Made by a program: the position numbers and the translations under genes. Source: Stakelama pacifica (lineage in GTDB: Bacteria; Pseudomonadota; Alphaproteobacteria; Sphingomonadales; Sphingomonadaceae). From it: DNA of 64,000 nt. The notes below the pieces were generated by a model that saw only the letters and a list, made by a program, of their open reading frames with translations, made no database searches and had not been told where the DNA came from. Every line of letters starts with the position of its first letter. Position 1 is the stretch's first letter. This document shows positions 46,094 to 56,001 of the stretch, piece after piece. The stretch covers positions 1 through 64,000 of the forward strand of contig NZ_SNWD01000013.1 of assembly GCF_004361835.1 (NCBI RefSeq), in the 5' to 3' direction.

Positions 46094-46149
46094 CCAATTC
46101 AATGCCGCTGAGGCTGGTCACTCGACCAGCCTCAGCCAGTTGAAGCTCT

Positions 46150-49100
46150 TTATAGCGCGATATCCAATCCAAGCCGGACATAACGCGGCGACTGATAGCG
46201 ATTTGGCAGCCCATAGGTTGGGTCTGGAACAAAAGTCACTGTACCATCAGCTGATACGGTGCGTCCCAGATCTCCAAGCTGATTGCGGTTCATAACCGCT
46301 CTGGAATTGAACAGATTGAACACGTCGGCGCGCAGTCGAACCTCACGATCACCAAAGTGGAGATTATAACCCAGTTGCACATCGAACTGGGTCAACCAAT
46401 CAGTCTTTTCCCCCTCTCCACGCGGACTTGGCTGGCCTCCGCAGTAGTGCGAAGCCGCACGATAAGCACGTGCGAACCGATCTGTCGGGTGATAACCATA
46501 GCAGCTAAGGTGGTTAGGCGACGCAAATTGTGAATTCACGCCAATAGTGAAATCATCGTTTAGTGCCACAGCGCCATAAAGTTTGAGGATATGGCGCCGA
46601 TCGCTGGGCAGATATCCATAGGAATAGTCGACGAAGCCCGGCTGATCAAAATCTTGCGTAATGCCTGCGTCCGTTTGACCGAAATCAGACTGCACATAGC
46701 CTTCAATGTTACCTCTCGATTTCGACCAGGTGTAGCTGCCACCAACCGAAAACGAACCGTTCCATGCTCGATCGAATTTTAATTGCAACGCATCATAGGT
46801 CCTCTTTGCTGGACCATAACCGAGTTGATCTGCAGTAAGCGTCACCTCTCGTCCGTCCAGATCGGTTCCCGGTGCGAGCAAACCAACCGTAATGTCTTTC
46901 CCAGGGTTGTTGATAACATATTGGTTGAAACCGGTCCAGATATCGCCACACGCGACCGGATCGCCGGTTGCATTATCCGTGGCGACGATCCCGTTAGCAT
47001 TGCAATAATCGATAACCGCAGCGTCGATTGCAGAGTCTTCCGCCGTACGATCAAGATTGCGATGAGTGAACGTGAGGCGGAACGACCACATATCAATGCG
47101 ATGTTCATAGCCCACGATGACTTCGCTCTCGCGCGTTGCCTTTAACCCCGAATCGATGGCCTGCGTCGTATCGATATCTGCGCCGTTGCCCGTCACAGCA
47201 CAATTCGTCGTCGCACCATTAGGAACAAGAGCAAAGGGGCACGCAGTCTGATATTCGCTGTCCGTCTGCACCAATTCGTCAAGGGACGGCAGACCGGTCT
47301 GCGGATTGATAGAATCGGAATAGTAGCGCTGGCTAAAGTAATATGACGGCGCACCTTGGCGGAAAGCCGTATTGCTCGCTACAGGGAGATAGTACCAGCC
47401 ATAAGAGCCAAACAGCTTCCCGGTCGTGCCCGGCACATCATACGTAAATCCGAGCCGCGGAGCATAGTTCTTTTTCAGATCGACAAGTGGATTACCACCC
47501 GGCTTGTTCACGCGGAAATCATCGCGCCGTACACCAAGATTCAGCGTCAAACGATCCGTCAACTGCCACTCATCTTCGAGATAGTACGCTTGATTCTTTG
47601 ACTCAAAGGAACCGCCCGTGTTGAAATAATTCAACTCCACTACATTGCGACCATTTAGCGGCGCTCTATAGAACAAATTATAACCGGCGTTGCCTAACTG
47701 AGCATTGTATGCTTCCTGCGAAAGATATCCATCGGCCAACAATTGATCAGCACCGGTACGCACAGAAACCTTGTTCAAGGTGTTCTTTTCTTGATCGTAG
47801 CCGAACCGGATATGGTGGTCACCAAAAGCAGAGAAATAGATATCTGCATCAGCACGAATAAATTTTCGCTCGGTGTTATATGGACTATCTATTGTGTCAT
47901 TCGTCTGATCCGTAAATAGCCCGCCATTAGGTACGCCAGATATAGTCCCCCCTGACGAATTCTGAACGTAAGGCAGACTGCCCGCGCCGGCGATACTGAT
48001 TTGGTCAAAACGATCCCGAACGCGTCCAAAAGCGGCCGATACTGTAAACCAGTCTGTGAAATTTCCGGTGTATTTACCAACATAGCTCACGCCACCGTGC
48101 GGCTCATCGATTACGGTTTTGGCCGCACCAATATTCGGCGATCCGTCAACCACGCTATAAGCGCGATCATAAACTGTGTCGGTATTGCGGTTGTCAAAAA
48201 TTGTGAATTCGAGATGCTGACTATCGATTGGATACGCATCAACCTTCACCCCCCAGAATGGATCTGAATTCTCGGTTCGACGTGAAATTTCCGAAACGGG
48301 ATAGTTTACGATGCTTTTGGTGTTCTGTAACTGCAACAGCCCGTAGACGAACAAACGGTCTTTGATGATCGGACCGCTTGCTTCGATTGCTGTCAGCAAA
48401 CTACTCGATTCGTCATATTTCCGATTGGTTCGAGCGAAATAATTACCATCACGATCGCGAGTATAAATGTCTTTCGCACGAGATTGAAGGAAGTTCGGCG
48501 CCCAATCAACATGAAGAGCAGCAGAGAAATCGTTGCTTCCTGATTTGGTTACTGCATTAACAATTCCGCCGGTAGCTCGGCCAAATTCCGCTTGATAGCC
48601 GCCAAGTTTCACATCCACGCTTTTATAAAAATAAAACGGAACTTTTGCGGACCCGAGATAATTATCGAAGTTGGTGATATTCAGGCCATTCACGTAATAA
48701 GCGTTCTCCGCGACAGAGGCACCGCCAAGCGAAGACAGACCGTTGAACGTACTGTTTGTCGAATTTCCCGACACCGTTCCCGGTGCAAGCTGAATGATAG
48801 ACTGTAAGGTCCGGCCCAAAGGCTTGTCTTTGATGAAGCTCTCTACGTCAACATTCAAACCAGTTGTGGTGCCAGTAAACGCTTGCACCGCAGCTTCGCC
48901 CGTAACGACGATGTCCTCTCCACCCGCAACCAGCGTGACGGGAATATTGGCGGTCTGCGATGCCAGCAACCGAACGCCAGTCGCCGTATACGGTGACAAC
49001 CCTGCTGCCTGTACAGTTAGATCGTACGTGCCGGGGAGAAGCGACGTGAATCGGTAAGATCCGTTGCTGCCGGTCGTCGCCGTACGTGTAACGCCTGTCT

Positions 49101-49308
49101 GGGTATTGGCGGCGGTTACCGTAGCGGCGGCGACCGGGCTGCCTGTGCCATCTGTTACGGTACCGGAGATCGCACCCGACGTATAATCCTGCGCTGCCGC
49201 AGGTGCTGCGAACATCGCCGCGCCGCCGATGCTTGCGCCCATCAGCGCCAGCGCGTGAAGCGCGGTACCACCGCGCAGTTTCTTTCGGTTGAGATAGATG
49301 TTTGTCAT
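46150..49308 (-). CDS. TonB-dependent receptor with carboxypeptidase-regulatory-like N-terminus (Oar type)
   Basis: The protein has 1052 residues from MTNIYLNRKKLRGGTAL; signal peptide ends AAAQ. A CarboxypepD_reg-like beta-sandwich (GAISGTVTDGTGSPVAAATVTA...NGSYRFTSLLPGTYDLTVQAAG, residues about 45-125) precedes the plug and a 22-strand-type barrel ending in FNLFNSRAVMNRNQL. This is the Oar-type architecture, importing an unknown ligand across the outer membrane. The gene is clearly richer in A+T than clpB. The TonB box is not distinct. A 15-nt leader is shared with the receptor at 50444. Confidence 0.9.
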   Translation of the reverse strand: MTNIYLNRKKLRGGTALHALALMGASIGGAAMFAAPAAAQDYTSGAISGTVTDGTGSPVAAATVTAANTQTGVTRTATTGSNGSYRFTSLLPGTYDLTVQAAGLSPYTATGVRLLASQTANIPVTLVAGGEDIVVTGEAAVQAFTGTTTGLNVDVESFIKDKPLGRTLQSIIQLAPGTVSGNSTNSTFNGLSSLGGASVAENAYYVNGLNITNFDNYLGSAKVPFYFYKSVDVKLGGYQAEFGRATGGIVNAVTKSGSNDFSAALHVDWAPNFLQSRAKDIYTRDRDGNYFARTNRKYDESSSLLTAIEASGPIIKDRLFVYGLLQLQNTKSIVNYPVSEISRRTENSDPFWGVKVDAYPIDSQHLEFTIFDNRNTDTVYDRAYSVVDGSPNIGAAKTVIDEPHGGVSYVGKYTGNFTDWFTVSAAFGRVRDRFDQISIAGAGSLPYVQNSSGGTISGVPNGGLFTDQTNDTIDSPYNTERKFIRADADIYFSAFGDHHIRFGYDQEKNTLNKVSVRTGADQLLADGYLSQEAYNAQLGNAGYNLFYRAPLNGRNVVELNYFNTGGSFESKNQAYYLEDEWQLTDRLTLNLGVRRDDFRVNKPGGNPLVDLKKNYAPRLGFTYDVPGTTGKLFGSYGWYYLPVASNTAFRQGAPSYYFSQRYYSDSINPQTGLPSLDELVQTDSEYQTACPFALVPNGATTNCAVTGNGADIDTTQAIDSGLKATRESEVIVGYEHRIDMWSFRLTFTHRNLDRTAEDSAIDAAVIDYCNANGIVATDNATGDPVACGDIWTGFNQYVINNPGKDITVGLLAPGTDLDGREVTLTADQLGYGPAKRTYDALQLKFDRAWNGSFSVGGSYTWSKSRGNIEGYVQSDFGQTDAGITQDFDQPGFVDYSYGYLPSDRRHILKLYGAVALNDDFTIGVNSQFASPNHLSCYGYHPTDRFARAYRAASHYCGGQPSPRGEGEKTDWLTQFDVQLGYNLHFGDREVRLRADVFNLFNSRAVMNRNQLGDLGRTVSADGTVTFVPDPTYGLPNRYQSPRYVRLGLDIAL

Positions 49309-49316
49309 CACAGGAT

Positions 49317-49331
49317 AGGTTCCCTCGCTTT
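49317..49331 (-). promoter_or_regulatory. shared 15-nt translation leader, receptor 1
   Basis: Read on the minus strand it is AAAGCGAGGGAACCT, 8 nt before the start codon. It is identical to 53224-53238 ahead of the second receptor. The GAGGGAA core is the likely ribosome-binding site. Confidence 0.7.
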
Positions 49332-49696
49332 GATCCAAGGGGCAGCCGCGTTGTCGCGTTTTCCCCTGGACGGTCCCTGGTTCCCCTCACGCGGTTGCTG
49401 CGGTGCATGAGGCGAACATTGCTATTTGATGAACGGGGATTTCGCGGCTGTAAAGGACGCCAAATTGTAACATGCGCGCCTTTAACGCAGGTGTTACCGG
49501 AATGTCACAGGTCGCAAATCAGGAAGAATCTTTCGCAAAGGCGTAGTTTCGCGCGTGTTGGAACGTGCTCCCGGCCGTGTGTGCGCAACCCGAAATTTTT
49601 TTCTCAGACGCGTTTTTATGTGTTTTGACCGAGCCATTGCAATCGGCCGCTCCCTGAAGCAGATTTACATGTATCTCGATTTTTCAGGAATTGGTT
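49332..49696. other. AT-richer intergenic region, no gene seen
   Basis: This is the divergent region between the receptor (minus) and the secreted protein (plus). It is markedly more AT-rich than the coding DNA around it. It probably holds both promoters, but no confident pair of -35/-10 boxes was assigned. Confidence 0.5.
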
Positions 49697-50182
49697 GTGC
49701 GCAAAATCACTTTTCCCATTGGCGGAATGGCGCTTGCCGCCTTATTTTCAACGGGCCAGCCGGCAAATGCGCAGGAGAGCGATGGCAGCCAGCAGATCGA
49801 TGAGTGCCGTTCGATAAAAGATCGCGATGCCCGACTTGCCTGTTACGACGCTTTGCCCGTTACGGCGGCGTCACCTGGCACCGCAACACGCCGCAGAGAC
49901 ATGCCAAAGGATGATTTCGGGCTGTCCGAGCGCCGGATGCGATCTGAGCGGGCGACTGCGCAAAGTGTGGATTCGACCATCAAAGCGCTACGGATATCAG
50001 ACGGTGGTGAGCGTGAGCTAACGCTCGCCAATGGTCAGGTCTGGACGGTGGCATCCGATGGAAGACTGGGGAAATGGCTTGAGCCGGGCCAGACTGCGCA
50101 TATCTCGTCGGGCTTTATGAGCGGATACCGGCTTCGCATCGATGGCGTGAAGGGAATAGCGGCAGTGCACCGGGTCCGCTGA
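49697..50182 (+). CDS. small secreted protein, unknown function
   Basis: The protein has 161 residues from GTG 49697, chosen because AGGA lies 7 nt before it and the signal peptide (KITFPIGGMALAALF...ANA) starts there; a TTG at 49691 is an alternative. The mature part starts QESDGSQ and has a Cys pair in ECRSIKDRDARLACYDAL, then TLANGQVWTVASDG and YRLRIDGVKG, which suggest a small beta domain. Base composition is richer in A+T, like the adjacent receptor. Family not recognised. Confidence 0.7.
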   Translation: MRKITFPIGGMALAALFSTGQPANAQESDGSQQIDECRSIKDRDARLACYDALPVTAASPGTATRRRDMPKDDFGLSERRMRSERATAQSVDSTIKALRISDGGERELTLANGQVWTVASDGRLGKWLEPGQTAHISSGFMSGYRLRIDGVKGIAAVHRVR

Positions 50183-50387
50183 TCCGGGCTTCGCTATTCT
50201 TCGGTCGATTTAACGGTCGGCGACGCTGGTTCGGCGTTCGCTCCCCCATGCGTTGTCGGGCAGCGATATCACACGTTGTGCGGCAGTCGACTGCCGTGCC
50301 TCCCCAACACGGAAATTACATTCAAGCATTGAATCATTTACGCGCTACCTGAACTTAAATCTTTCAAAAATCTAAAACCCTCAAGAC

Positions 50388-50419
50388 AAAAAAAGGGCGG
50401 AGCATCAAATGCTCCGCCC
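50388..50419 (-). terminator. rho-independent terminator of receptor 2
   Basis: An 11-bp perfect stem (50395-50405 with 50409-50419) with a 3-nt loop. Seven A on the plus strand give a T tract on the minus-strand transcript. It lies 25 nt after the stop. Confidence 0.9.
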
Positions 50420-50443
50420 TTCCCATTTACACGCTTATGCGGA

Positions 50444-53218
50444 TCAGAAGCGAAGCTTCGCACCCGCGTAGAAGCGGCGACCGATCGGGTCATAGACACC
50501 GGTGTTGGTGTCCTGACCGGTCGTGGCATCCACAGTACCACCGAAATACATCGGCTTGTTGTTCAGGAGATTATCCGCACCGACATACATTTCCATCGCA
50601 TCGGTAACGAAGAAGCGCACCTGGCTGCCCAGATAGAATTCGGAATGGACCTTCCATTCCTTATACCCGTAGGTCTGATCATCAAGGTACGACGGGCCAA
50701 CATAAGTACCATTCAGCGTAAGTTTCCAGTCGCTGTTGCCCAGACCGGTGTTGATGGTGAAACGGTCAGTAGCAGCGCCGACCTCACCTCCAAAACGATC
50801 TTTGTCAGCACCCGGCAGCGGCCGGCTATAGCCCGTGAACAGATGCGTATAAGCGGCGTGGAATGTCGCCTGATAGCGATCCGATCCGATGTCCAGACCC
50901 TGAACATAGTTCACGGTCACGTCGATACCCGACGTCTGCAGACCGCCGCTGTTTGTGACAGCCGTGTTCACCTCATCAAGCGATCCAGCGCTGTTCAGAC
51001 CCTGCGGGGCAGAGCGACGAACAATAAAGTCGCAATAATCGCTGCGGCCCTGCTGATAGCACTGGTTGAGGATGAAGGGTAGCGGCGTGCCCACGATTGC
51101 ATCCTCGATCTTCACGCGGAAATAATCCGCAGTAATGGTCAGGTTGCGAAGCGCATCGATCGAACGGGGGTTGATCAGAACGCCAGCGGTGAGCGTCTTG
51201 CCCTTCTCTTCCTGCAGATTGGGGTTACCGCCAGAGAAGCTGGTCACGCCCTGAATATCCGATTGGGTCAGGGTGAACGTACCGTTCGCAGCAATGTTGG
51301 CCAGCACGCCCGGAGCGGCACGACAATTTTCGCCGAGCGCACCACCGCCCGTCGCGCCGATCCCCACGCAGGGATCGGTAACAGTCGGGAAGTCCTGGCT
51401 ACGACCAGCAAAGAGTTCCGAAATGTTGGGGGCCCGGACGGTTACCGCATACATGCCGCGGAAACGAATGTCCTGGATCGGAGCGAACTCGGCACCAGCA
51501 TTCCAGCTGAAGGTGTTACCAACCGTGCTGTAATGCGAATAGCGCGCAGCGCCACGGATCGAAAGATCGTAGACGAAGCTGTTCGAAATCAGCGGAACAA
51601 GCGTTTCGCCGTAGAATTCGTACAAGTCGAACGAACCCTTGGTCGGCGGAAGCGCATTACCACCGTTCAGACCGGCCGCCTGCAGAGCATCCCACTGCGA
51701 AGACTGCGATTCACGGCGATATTCGGTACCGACGGTCAGACCGATCGGGTTGGCACCCCAAAGGGAATTGACCGAACCGGTGATGTTTCCGCCGATCTGC
51801 GTCTGCTTCTGGACCGCATTATACATTTGCGGTGCCTGGAGATACTGGATCGCAGCCGCATCGAAGCTGTTCGGCCCGAACACATTGACCGGAACACAGC
51901 CGTCGCTAACCGCATCAGGATTGGCGCACTGATAACCACCCACACCATCGGGAACGAACGGATTGCGAACAATGCCGCCATTGTAGCGAGTTTCGATCGC
52001 CTGCTGACCATTGGAATAGGTCGGGCTGTCAGTATCGAACGGGAAGGGTTCGATTTCGGACCGCGCATGCGTGCTTTCGAATGCACCTTCAACGAAGGCG
52101 GTGATCGAATCGGTCACATCATAATGCGCGTTGAGGTTCATCAGATAGCGCTGAACCGGAACCGCAAGATACCGATAAGCGGTACGGTTGAACCCGTTTG
52201 GCCCGGTGCCGGTACCAAGAGCGTTCGAGCAGCTTGCTGCGTTGGTCGCGAAGCACGGCTGCAGCTGACCATCGGGCCCATAAGTGAACGTGTAGTCACC
52301 AGCGGTATAACGCCCCTGAGGCGCGTAGGAGGAATAAAATGGCTGATCACGCTCAAACGGCGTATCACCGTAGAAACTATCGAGGTTGGATCGCCCTTCT
52401 TCGGTGTAATGGTTGCGCTTATACGCGGCACCCTGCTCAGTATAACCGAAGAACACTGTCGCATTACCACGGCCGTCGGCAAAATTGCCGCCCAGCATTA
52501 CATGCGTGTCGAGCGTAAAGTTATCGCCCGTTTCCGCCACACCGGTCTGAGCGCCGAGTTCCAGCCCTTCAAAATCGTCCTTCAGGATGAAGTTGACGAC
52601 GCCGGCAACTGCATCCGAACCGTAAATCGCCGAACCGCTACCGCTGGTCAGCGTTTCGACGCGCTCCAGCATCGCAGTCGGGATCATGTTGATGTCGACG
52701 GCGGATGAACCGGGGATACCCGAAACGACCCGGCGACCGTTGATCAGGACCAGCGTACGGTCAATGCCCAGGTTACGCAGATCAATCGTAGCCGCACCGG
52801 CGCTGCTGGTATTGAAGGCTGAGTTGTTGCGCGAATAGGTCGGAGCGCCGAAGACGGGGTTCTGCAGCAGCGCTTCCTGAACGTTGACCGTACCGGTCGA
52901 TTCGAGCTGCTCCGCACCGATTACCTGAACCGGAACCGCGTTCTGCGCTTCGGGCGTCTTGATGCGCGTGCCGGTGACGACAATATTGTCGATCTGACCT
53001 GCTGCCGGAGCAGCGGGCGTCGCCGGAACGCTCTGATTCTGCTCGGTGTCGCACGTGCCGTCGGCATTAACGTCCGCGCAATTTTGCTGATCGGCGGTCT
53101 GCGCAGCCGCAGTGGAGGCAAAGCCGGTTACGCTGACGACACCGGTGCCGAACAGCGCCAGCACGCCGAGCGCAGCGCCGCCGCGGAGCCGCTTGCGGAA
53201 AAAAGTTGTGGTACTCAT
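50444..53218 (-). CDS. TonB-dependent receptor
   Basis: The protein has 924 residues from MSTTTFFRKRLRGGAAL; signal peptide ends STAAAQ. After a linker comes IDNIVVTGTRI (TonB-box-like), the plug domain (NVQEALLQNPVFG, TLVLINGRRVVSG, NMIPTAMLERVETLTSGSGSAIYGSDAVAGVVNFILK) and a long barrel ending RRFYAGAKLRF. The C-terminal Phe fits outer-membrane assembly. The substrate is unknown. It shares the RGG leader and the 15-nt 5' motif with the receptor at 46150 but lacks the carboxypeptidase-like domain. Confidence 0.95.
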   Translation of the reverse strand: MSTTTFFRKRLRGGAALGVLALFGTGVVSVTGFASTAAAQTADQQNCADVNADGTCDTEQNQSVPATPAAPAAGQIDNIVVTGTRIKTPEAQNAVPVQVIGAEQLESTGTVNVQEALLQNPVFGAPTYSRNNSAFNTSSAGAATIDLRNLGIDRTLVLINGRRVVSGIPGSSAVDINMIPTAMLERVETLTSGSGSAIYGSDAVAGVVNFILKDDFEGLELGAQTGVAETGDNFTLDTHVMLGGNFADGRGNATVFFGYTEQGAAYKRNHYTEEGRSNLDSFYGDTPFERDQPFYSSYAPQGRYTAGDYTFTYGPDGQLQPCFATNAASCSNALGTGTGPNGFNRTAYRYLAVPVQRYLMNLNAHYDVTDSITAFVEGAFESTHARSEIEPFPFDTDSPTYSNGQQAIETRYNGGIVRNPFVPDGVGGYQCANPDAVSDGCVPVNVFGPNSFDAAAIQYLQAPQMYNAVQKQTQIGGNITGSVNSLWGANPIGLTVGTEYRRESQSSQWDALQAAGLNGGNALPPTKGSFDLYEFYGETLVPLISNSFVYDLSIRGAARYSHYSTVGNTFSWNAGAEFAPIQDIRFRGMYAVTVRAPNISELFAGRSQDFPTVTDPCVGIGATGGGALGENCRAAPGVLANIAANGTFTLTQSDIQGVTSFSGGNPNLQEEKGKTLTAGVLINPRSIDALRNLTITADYFRVKIEDAIVGTPLPFILNQCYQQGRSDYCDFIVRRSAPQGLNSAGSLDEVNTAVTNSGGLQTSGIDVTVNYVQGLDIGSDRYQATFHAAYTHLFTGYSRPLPGADKDRFGGEVGAATDRFTINTGLGNSDWKLTLNGTYVGPSYLDDQTYGYKEWKVHSEFYLGSQVRFFVTDAMEMYVGADNLLNNKPMYFGGTVDATTGQDTNTGVYDPIGRRFYAGAKLRF

Positions 53219-53223
53219 TAGAA

Positions 53224-53238
53224 AGGTTCCCTCGCTTT
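53224..53238 (-). promoter_or_regulatory. shared 15-nt translation leader, receptor 2
   Basis: Minus-strand AAAGCGAGGGAACCT, 5 nt before the start codon, identical to 49317-49331. The 204 nt beyond it up to the next gene hold nothing else recognised. Confidence 0.7.
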
Positions 53239-53442
53239 ACCTTCTGCCGCCGCAATCATGCGGTCGACGGAATCGCTTCCCTGAACTTTTCGCAACAAAG
53301 TCACGAAATTGGAGCAGCTGATGAACCCGCCAAAGAACGGTGTAAAGCGCGCAGGAAGGTGCAAAACGCGACTTCCTCGTCACATGTCGCTTTTTTGTCA
53401 CATCCCCGCGCCAGAGAAGCGAATCGTATTCGTTGCGGCTGT

Positions 53443-54369
53443 TTAACGACTTCCCATCGGACCCGCGACCAGCAGCGGGTCGATGCGGGCGCCGTTCCAC
53501 ATCAGGCCCCAATGGAGATGGGGCCCCGTAGCGCGGCCGGTGGCACCGGATTCGGCGATTTTCTGGCCCTGTTTCACATGCTGACCCGGTTCGACATCAA
53601 TCCCGGACAGATGGATGAACACGCTGTTCAGCCCCATGCCATGGTCGATGAACAGCAATTTGCCCTCCAGTGTGAAGGGCGCGCGGGAGATCATCGTGAC
53701 TACGCCATCGGCGGGCGCGACGATCGGCGTTCCGGTGGGCACGGCGATGTCGGTGCCCGAATGATACGCCCCCGGCTCGCCGCGATAGAAACGCTGCGAT
53801 CCGAACAGACCGGAAATCCGCCCCCGCACCGGCCAGATGAACTTCTGACGCCAGCCGGTGGCGTCGGTGTGCTCGGCGCGCGCCGCATGGATCTGTTCGA
53901 GCTCGCCCGGGCGGCGGCGCTGAAATTCGGCGCTCGGCTGCGACACTTTGCGCAGACGGTTGAGTCGTTCGATCCGCCATTCGCGCTTCGCGATAGGCAG
54001 CGTGTCGCTGACCGTGCTGCCGTCCGCCAGTGTCGCGACCAGCGCAGCGGTGTCGCCATGATCGCGATCGAAGGCGATCAGGAACCGGCCATCAGGCGCG
54101 ACCTCGATCGGCTTTCCGTCAAAGGTCAGGCGCTGCGTGGTGTCGGGCGCTTCCCCACGCACCAGTCCGCCCTGAATGAATTCGTCGCTGTCGAAATGAA
54201 AGCTGCGGTCGATCGGCACTACGGGCGTGGCGATCGGCGCAGGCGTGGGCGGCGTCACGGAAGTAGGCGCAGGCGCGGGCGCGGCGCGCGTTGCGGGGGG
54301 CGGCACCGCCGCACAGCCCCCGGCCAGCGCGGTGAGCGCTGCGACGAACCCGACCTTCTTCACTCTCAT
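53443..54369 (-). CDS. M23-family peptidase lipoprotein
   Basis: The protein has 308 residues from MRVKKVGF. The lipobox LAGGC (Cys19) is followed by a Pro/Ala/Thr linker. The C-terminal LytM/M23 domain has HSGTDIAVPTGTPIVAPADG (zinc His and Asp) and GPHLHWGLMWNG (HxH). An active peptidoglycan endopeptidase or an activator of amidases at the envelope is expected. ATGA overlap with the DUF2093 gene. Confidence 0.93.
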   Translation of the reverse strand: MRVKKVGFVAALTALAGGCAAVPPPATRAAPAPAPTSVTPPTPAPIATPVVPIDRSFHFDSDEFIQGGLVRGEAPDTTQRLTFDGKPIEVAPDGRFLIAFDRDHGDTAALVATLADGSTVSDTLPIAKREWRIERLNRLRKVSQPSAEFQRRRPGELEQIHAARAEHTDATGWRQKFIWPVRGRISGLFGSQRFYRGEPGAYHSGTDIAVPTGTPIVAPADGVVTMISRAPFTLEGKLLFIDHGMGLNSVFIHLSGIDVEPGQHVKQGQKIAESGATGRATGPHLHWGLMWNGARIDPLLVAGPMGSR

Positions 54370-54566
54370 TTGCCGAGAAACGCCTCGGTCGAAAGCTCCG
54401 CCGTGGCATACGGCTCCTGCGCCGCGACGCTCCAGTAGCGCAGCTCTTCCAGCGGGATCGGCTGGCCGCTTCTGGCGCACAGGACGTGATCGCCCGGCGT
54501 CAGGACGCGAAAACCGTTGGGCAGGTACCGCAGCTTCGCCGCGCGCGGCAGTTGAGACATTAACAT
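54366..54566 (-). CDS. DUF2093 domain protein
   Basis: The protein has 66 residues (or 64 from a second ATG at 54560). The DUF2093 pattern AKLRYLPNGFRVLTPGDHVLCARSGQPIPLEELRYWSVAAQEPYA is complete. It is a small alphaproteobacterial family of unknown function. It lies between xseA (22 nt upstream) and the M23 gene (ATGA overlap), suggesting one transcript. Confidence 0.88.
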   Translation of the reverse strand: MLMSQLPRAAKLRYLPNGFRVLTPGDHVLCARSGQPIPLEELRYWSVAAQEPYATAELSTEAFLGK

Positions 54567-54588
54567 CGTTACTCGCTTCTACTGGCTA

Positions 54589-56001
54589 TTAAAGCAGCTT
54601 GGGCTGGTCGACCGGCGGTCCGGATTCCGTTTTCGCAGGCTTCGCTTTGGGGGGAGTGTAGGGCTTCGCTCCCGCCTGCTCAACCACTGCGGCAACCTCA
54701 CCATCGCCGAAGCGCAGCATCAGCGCGCCGACCCCCCGCGCCTGCGCCGCGCTCGTCACCACTGCGCCTGACCCCTGCGCCGTGACGCGGACATAGCCCC
54801 GCTTGAGCAGATTGTCGGGATTTACCGCGTCGAGCATCCGGCTTGCGGCAGCCAGCCGGGCGGCGGCGGCGCTGTGCCGATGCGCCAGCATCGCCGGACG
54901 AAGCGCCGCGCCCGACTGATCGAGCCGCCGCCGCGCGACGCCGAGCCGCCGTTCGAGCCCCAGGCCCAGTCGCTGCGCAAGATCGTCGGTCCGCTGCCGC
55001 TGCGGGGCGAGCAGCGCGTCGCGCTTCGGCATCACCCGGACCAGCGCCTGCAACCGTTCCCCGCCCCGCTCATGATAGCGCCGCACGCAGCGTTCGGTGC
55101 GCAAGGCCATGGTCGCGATCGTGTGGCGCAGGTCGGCGAGAACCGGGACGGCCAGCTCCGCCGCCGCAGTAGGCGTGGGCGCGCGCAGATCGGCAGCATG
55201 GTCGGACAGGCTGGTATCGGTCTCATGCCCCACCGCAGAGATTACCGGAATGCGGCAATCGGCGATCGCGCGCACCACGACCTCTTCGTTGAATGCCCAC
55301 AGATCCTCGATCGACCCGCCACCGCGCGCGACGATCAGCAGATCGGGCCGCGGCACCGGCCCGCCGGGGGCGAGCGCATCGAAGCCGCGCACTGCGGCGG
55401 CGACTTCCTCCGCAGCGCCCTGCCCCTGCACCTTGACCGGCCAGAGCACCACATGGCTGGGGCAACGATCCTCCAGCCGGTGGAGAATGTCGCGGATCAC
55501 CGCGCCGGTGGGTGAGGTCACCACGCCGATGACGCGCGGCAGGAAGGGCAGGCGCTTTTTGCGCTCATTGGCGAACAGCCCCTCGGTGCCCAGCTGCGCC
55601 TTCAGCTTTTCGAACAACGCCATCAGCGCGCCCTCACCCGCCAGTTCGAGCGAATCGATGACGATCTGATATTTCGACCGGCCCGGATAGGTGGTGAGCT
55701 TGCCGCTCGCCACGACCTCCAGCCCGTCCTGCGCGGCGAAGGCGATGCGCGCTGCATTACCGCGCCACATCACCCCGTCGATGACTGCCTTGTCGTCCTT
55801 CAGCGCCAGATAGACATGCCCCGATGCAGCGCGCTTGAACCCCGAAATCTCACCGCGCAGCCGGACATTCCCAAACTCGCCTTCGACCATGCGTTTCAGC
55901 GCGGCGGATAATTCGCTGACGCTCAGCGCCATCGCATTGTCGCCGGGCATGTCCTCGGCTACCAACCGTGACGATGGTGAATCGAATGGAAAATCTTGCA
56001 T
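54589..56001 (-). CDS. xseA: exodeoxyribonuclease VII large subunit
   Basis: The protein has 470 residues. An N-terminal OB-fold ([44 protein letters not shown]) is followed by the catalytic domain with [33 protein letters not shown] and [29 protein letters not shown]. The long coiled coil (residues about 290-400) holds XseB. It degrades single-stranded DNA from both ends. The start codon overlaps that of divergent purD on the CATG at 55999-56002. Confidence 0.96.
   Translation of the reverse strand: MQDFPFDSPSSRLVAEDMPGDNAMALSVSELSAALKRMVEGEFGNVRLRGEISGFKRAASGHVYLALKDDKAVIDGVMWRGNAARIAFAAQDGLEVVASGKLTTYPGRSKYQIVIDSLELAGEGALMALFEKLKAQLGTEGLFANERKKRLPFLPRVIGVVTSPTGAVIRDILHRLEDRCPSHVVLWPVKVQGQGAAEEVAAAVRGFDALAPGGPVPRPDLLIVARGGGSIEDLWAFNEEVVVRAIADCRIPVISAVGHETDTSLSDHAADLRAPTPTAAAELAVPVLADLRHTIATMALRTERCVRRYHERGGERLQALVRVMPKRDALLAPQRQRTDDLAQRLGLGLERRLGVARRRLDQSGAALRPAMLAHRHSAAAARLAAASRMLDAVNPDNLLKRGYVRVTAQGSGAVVTSAAQARGVGALMLRFGDGEVAAVVEQAGAKPYTPPKAKPAKTESGPPVDQPKLL

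Noticed and set aside
55835..55999. Upstream extension of purD
   Set aside because: It overlaps xseA entirely, and the PurD family starts at [15 protein letters not shown] (56000).
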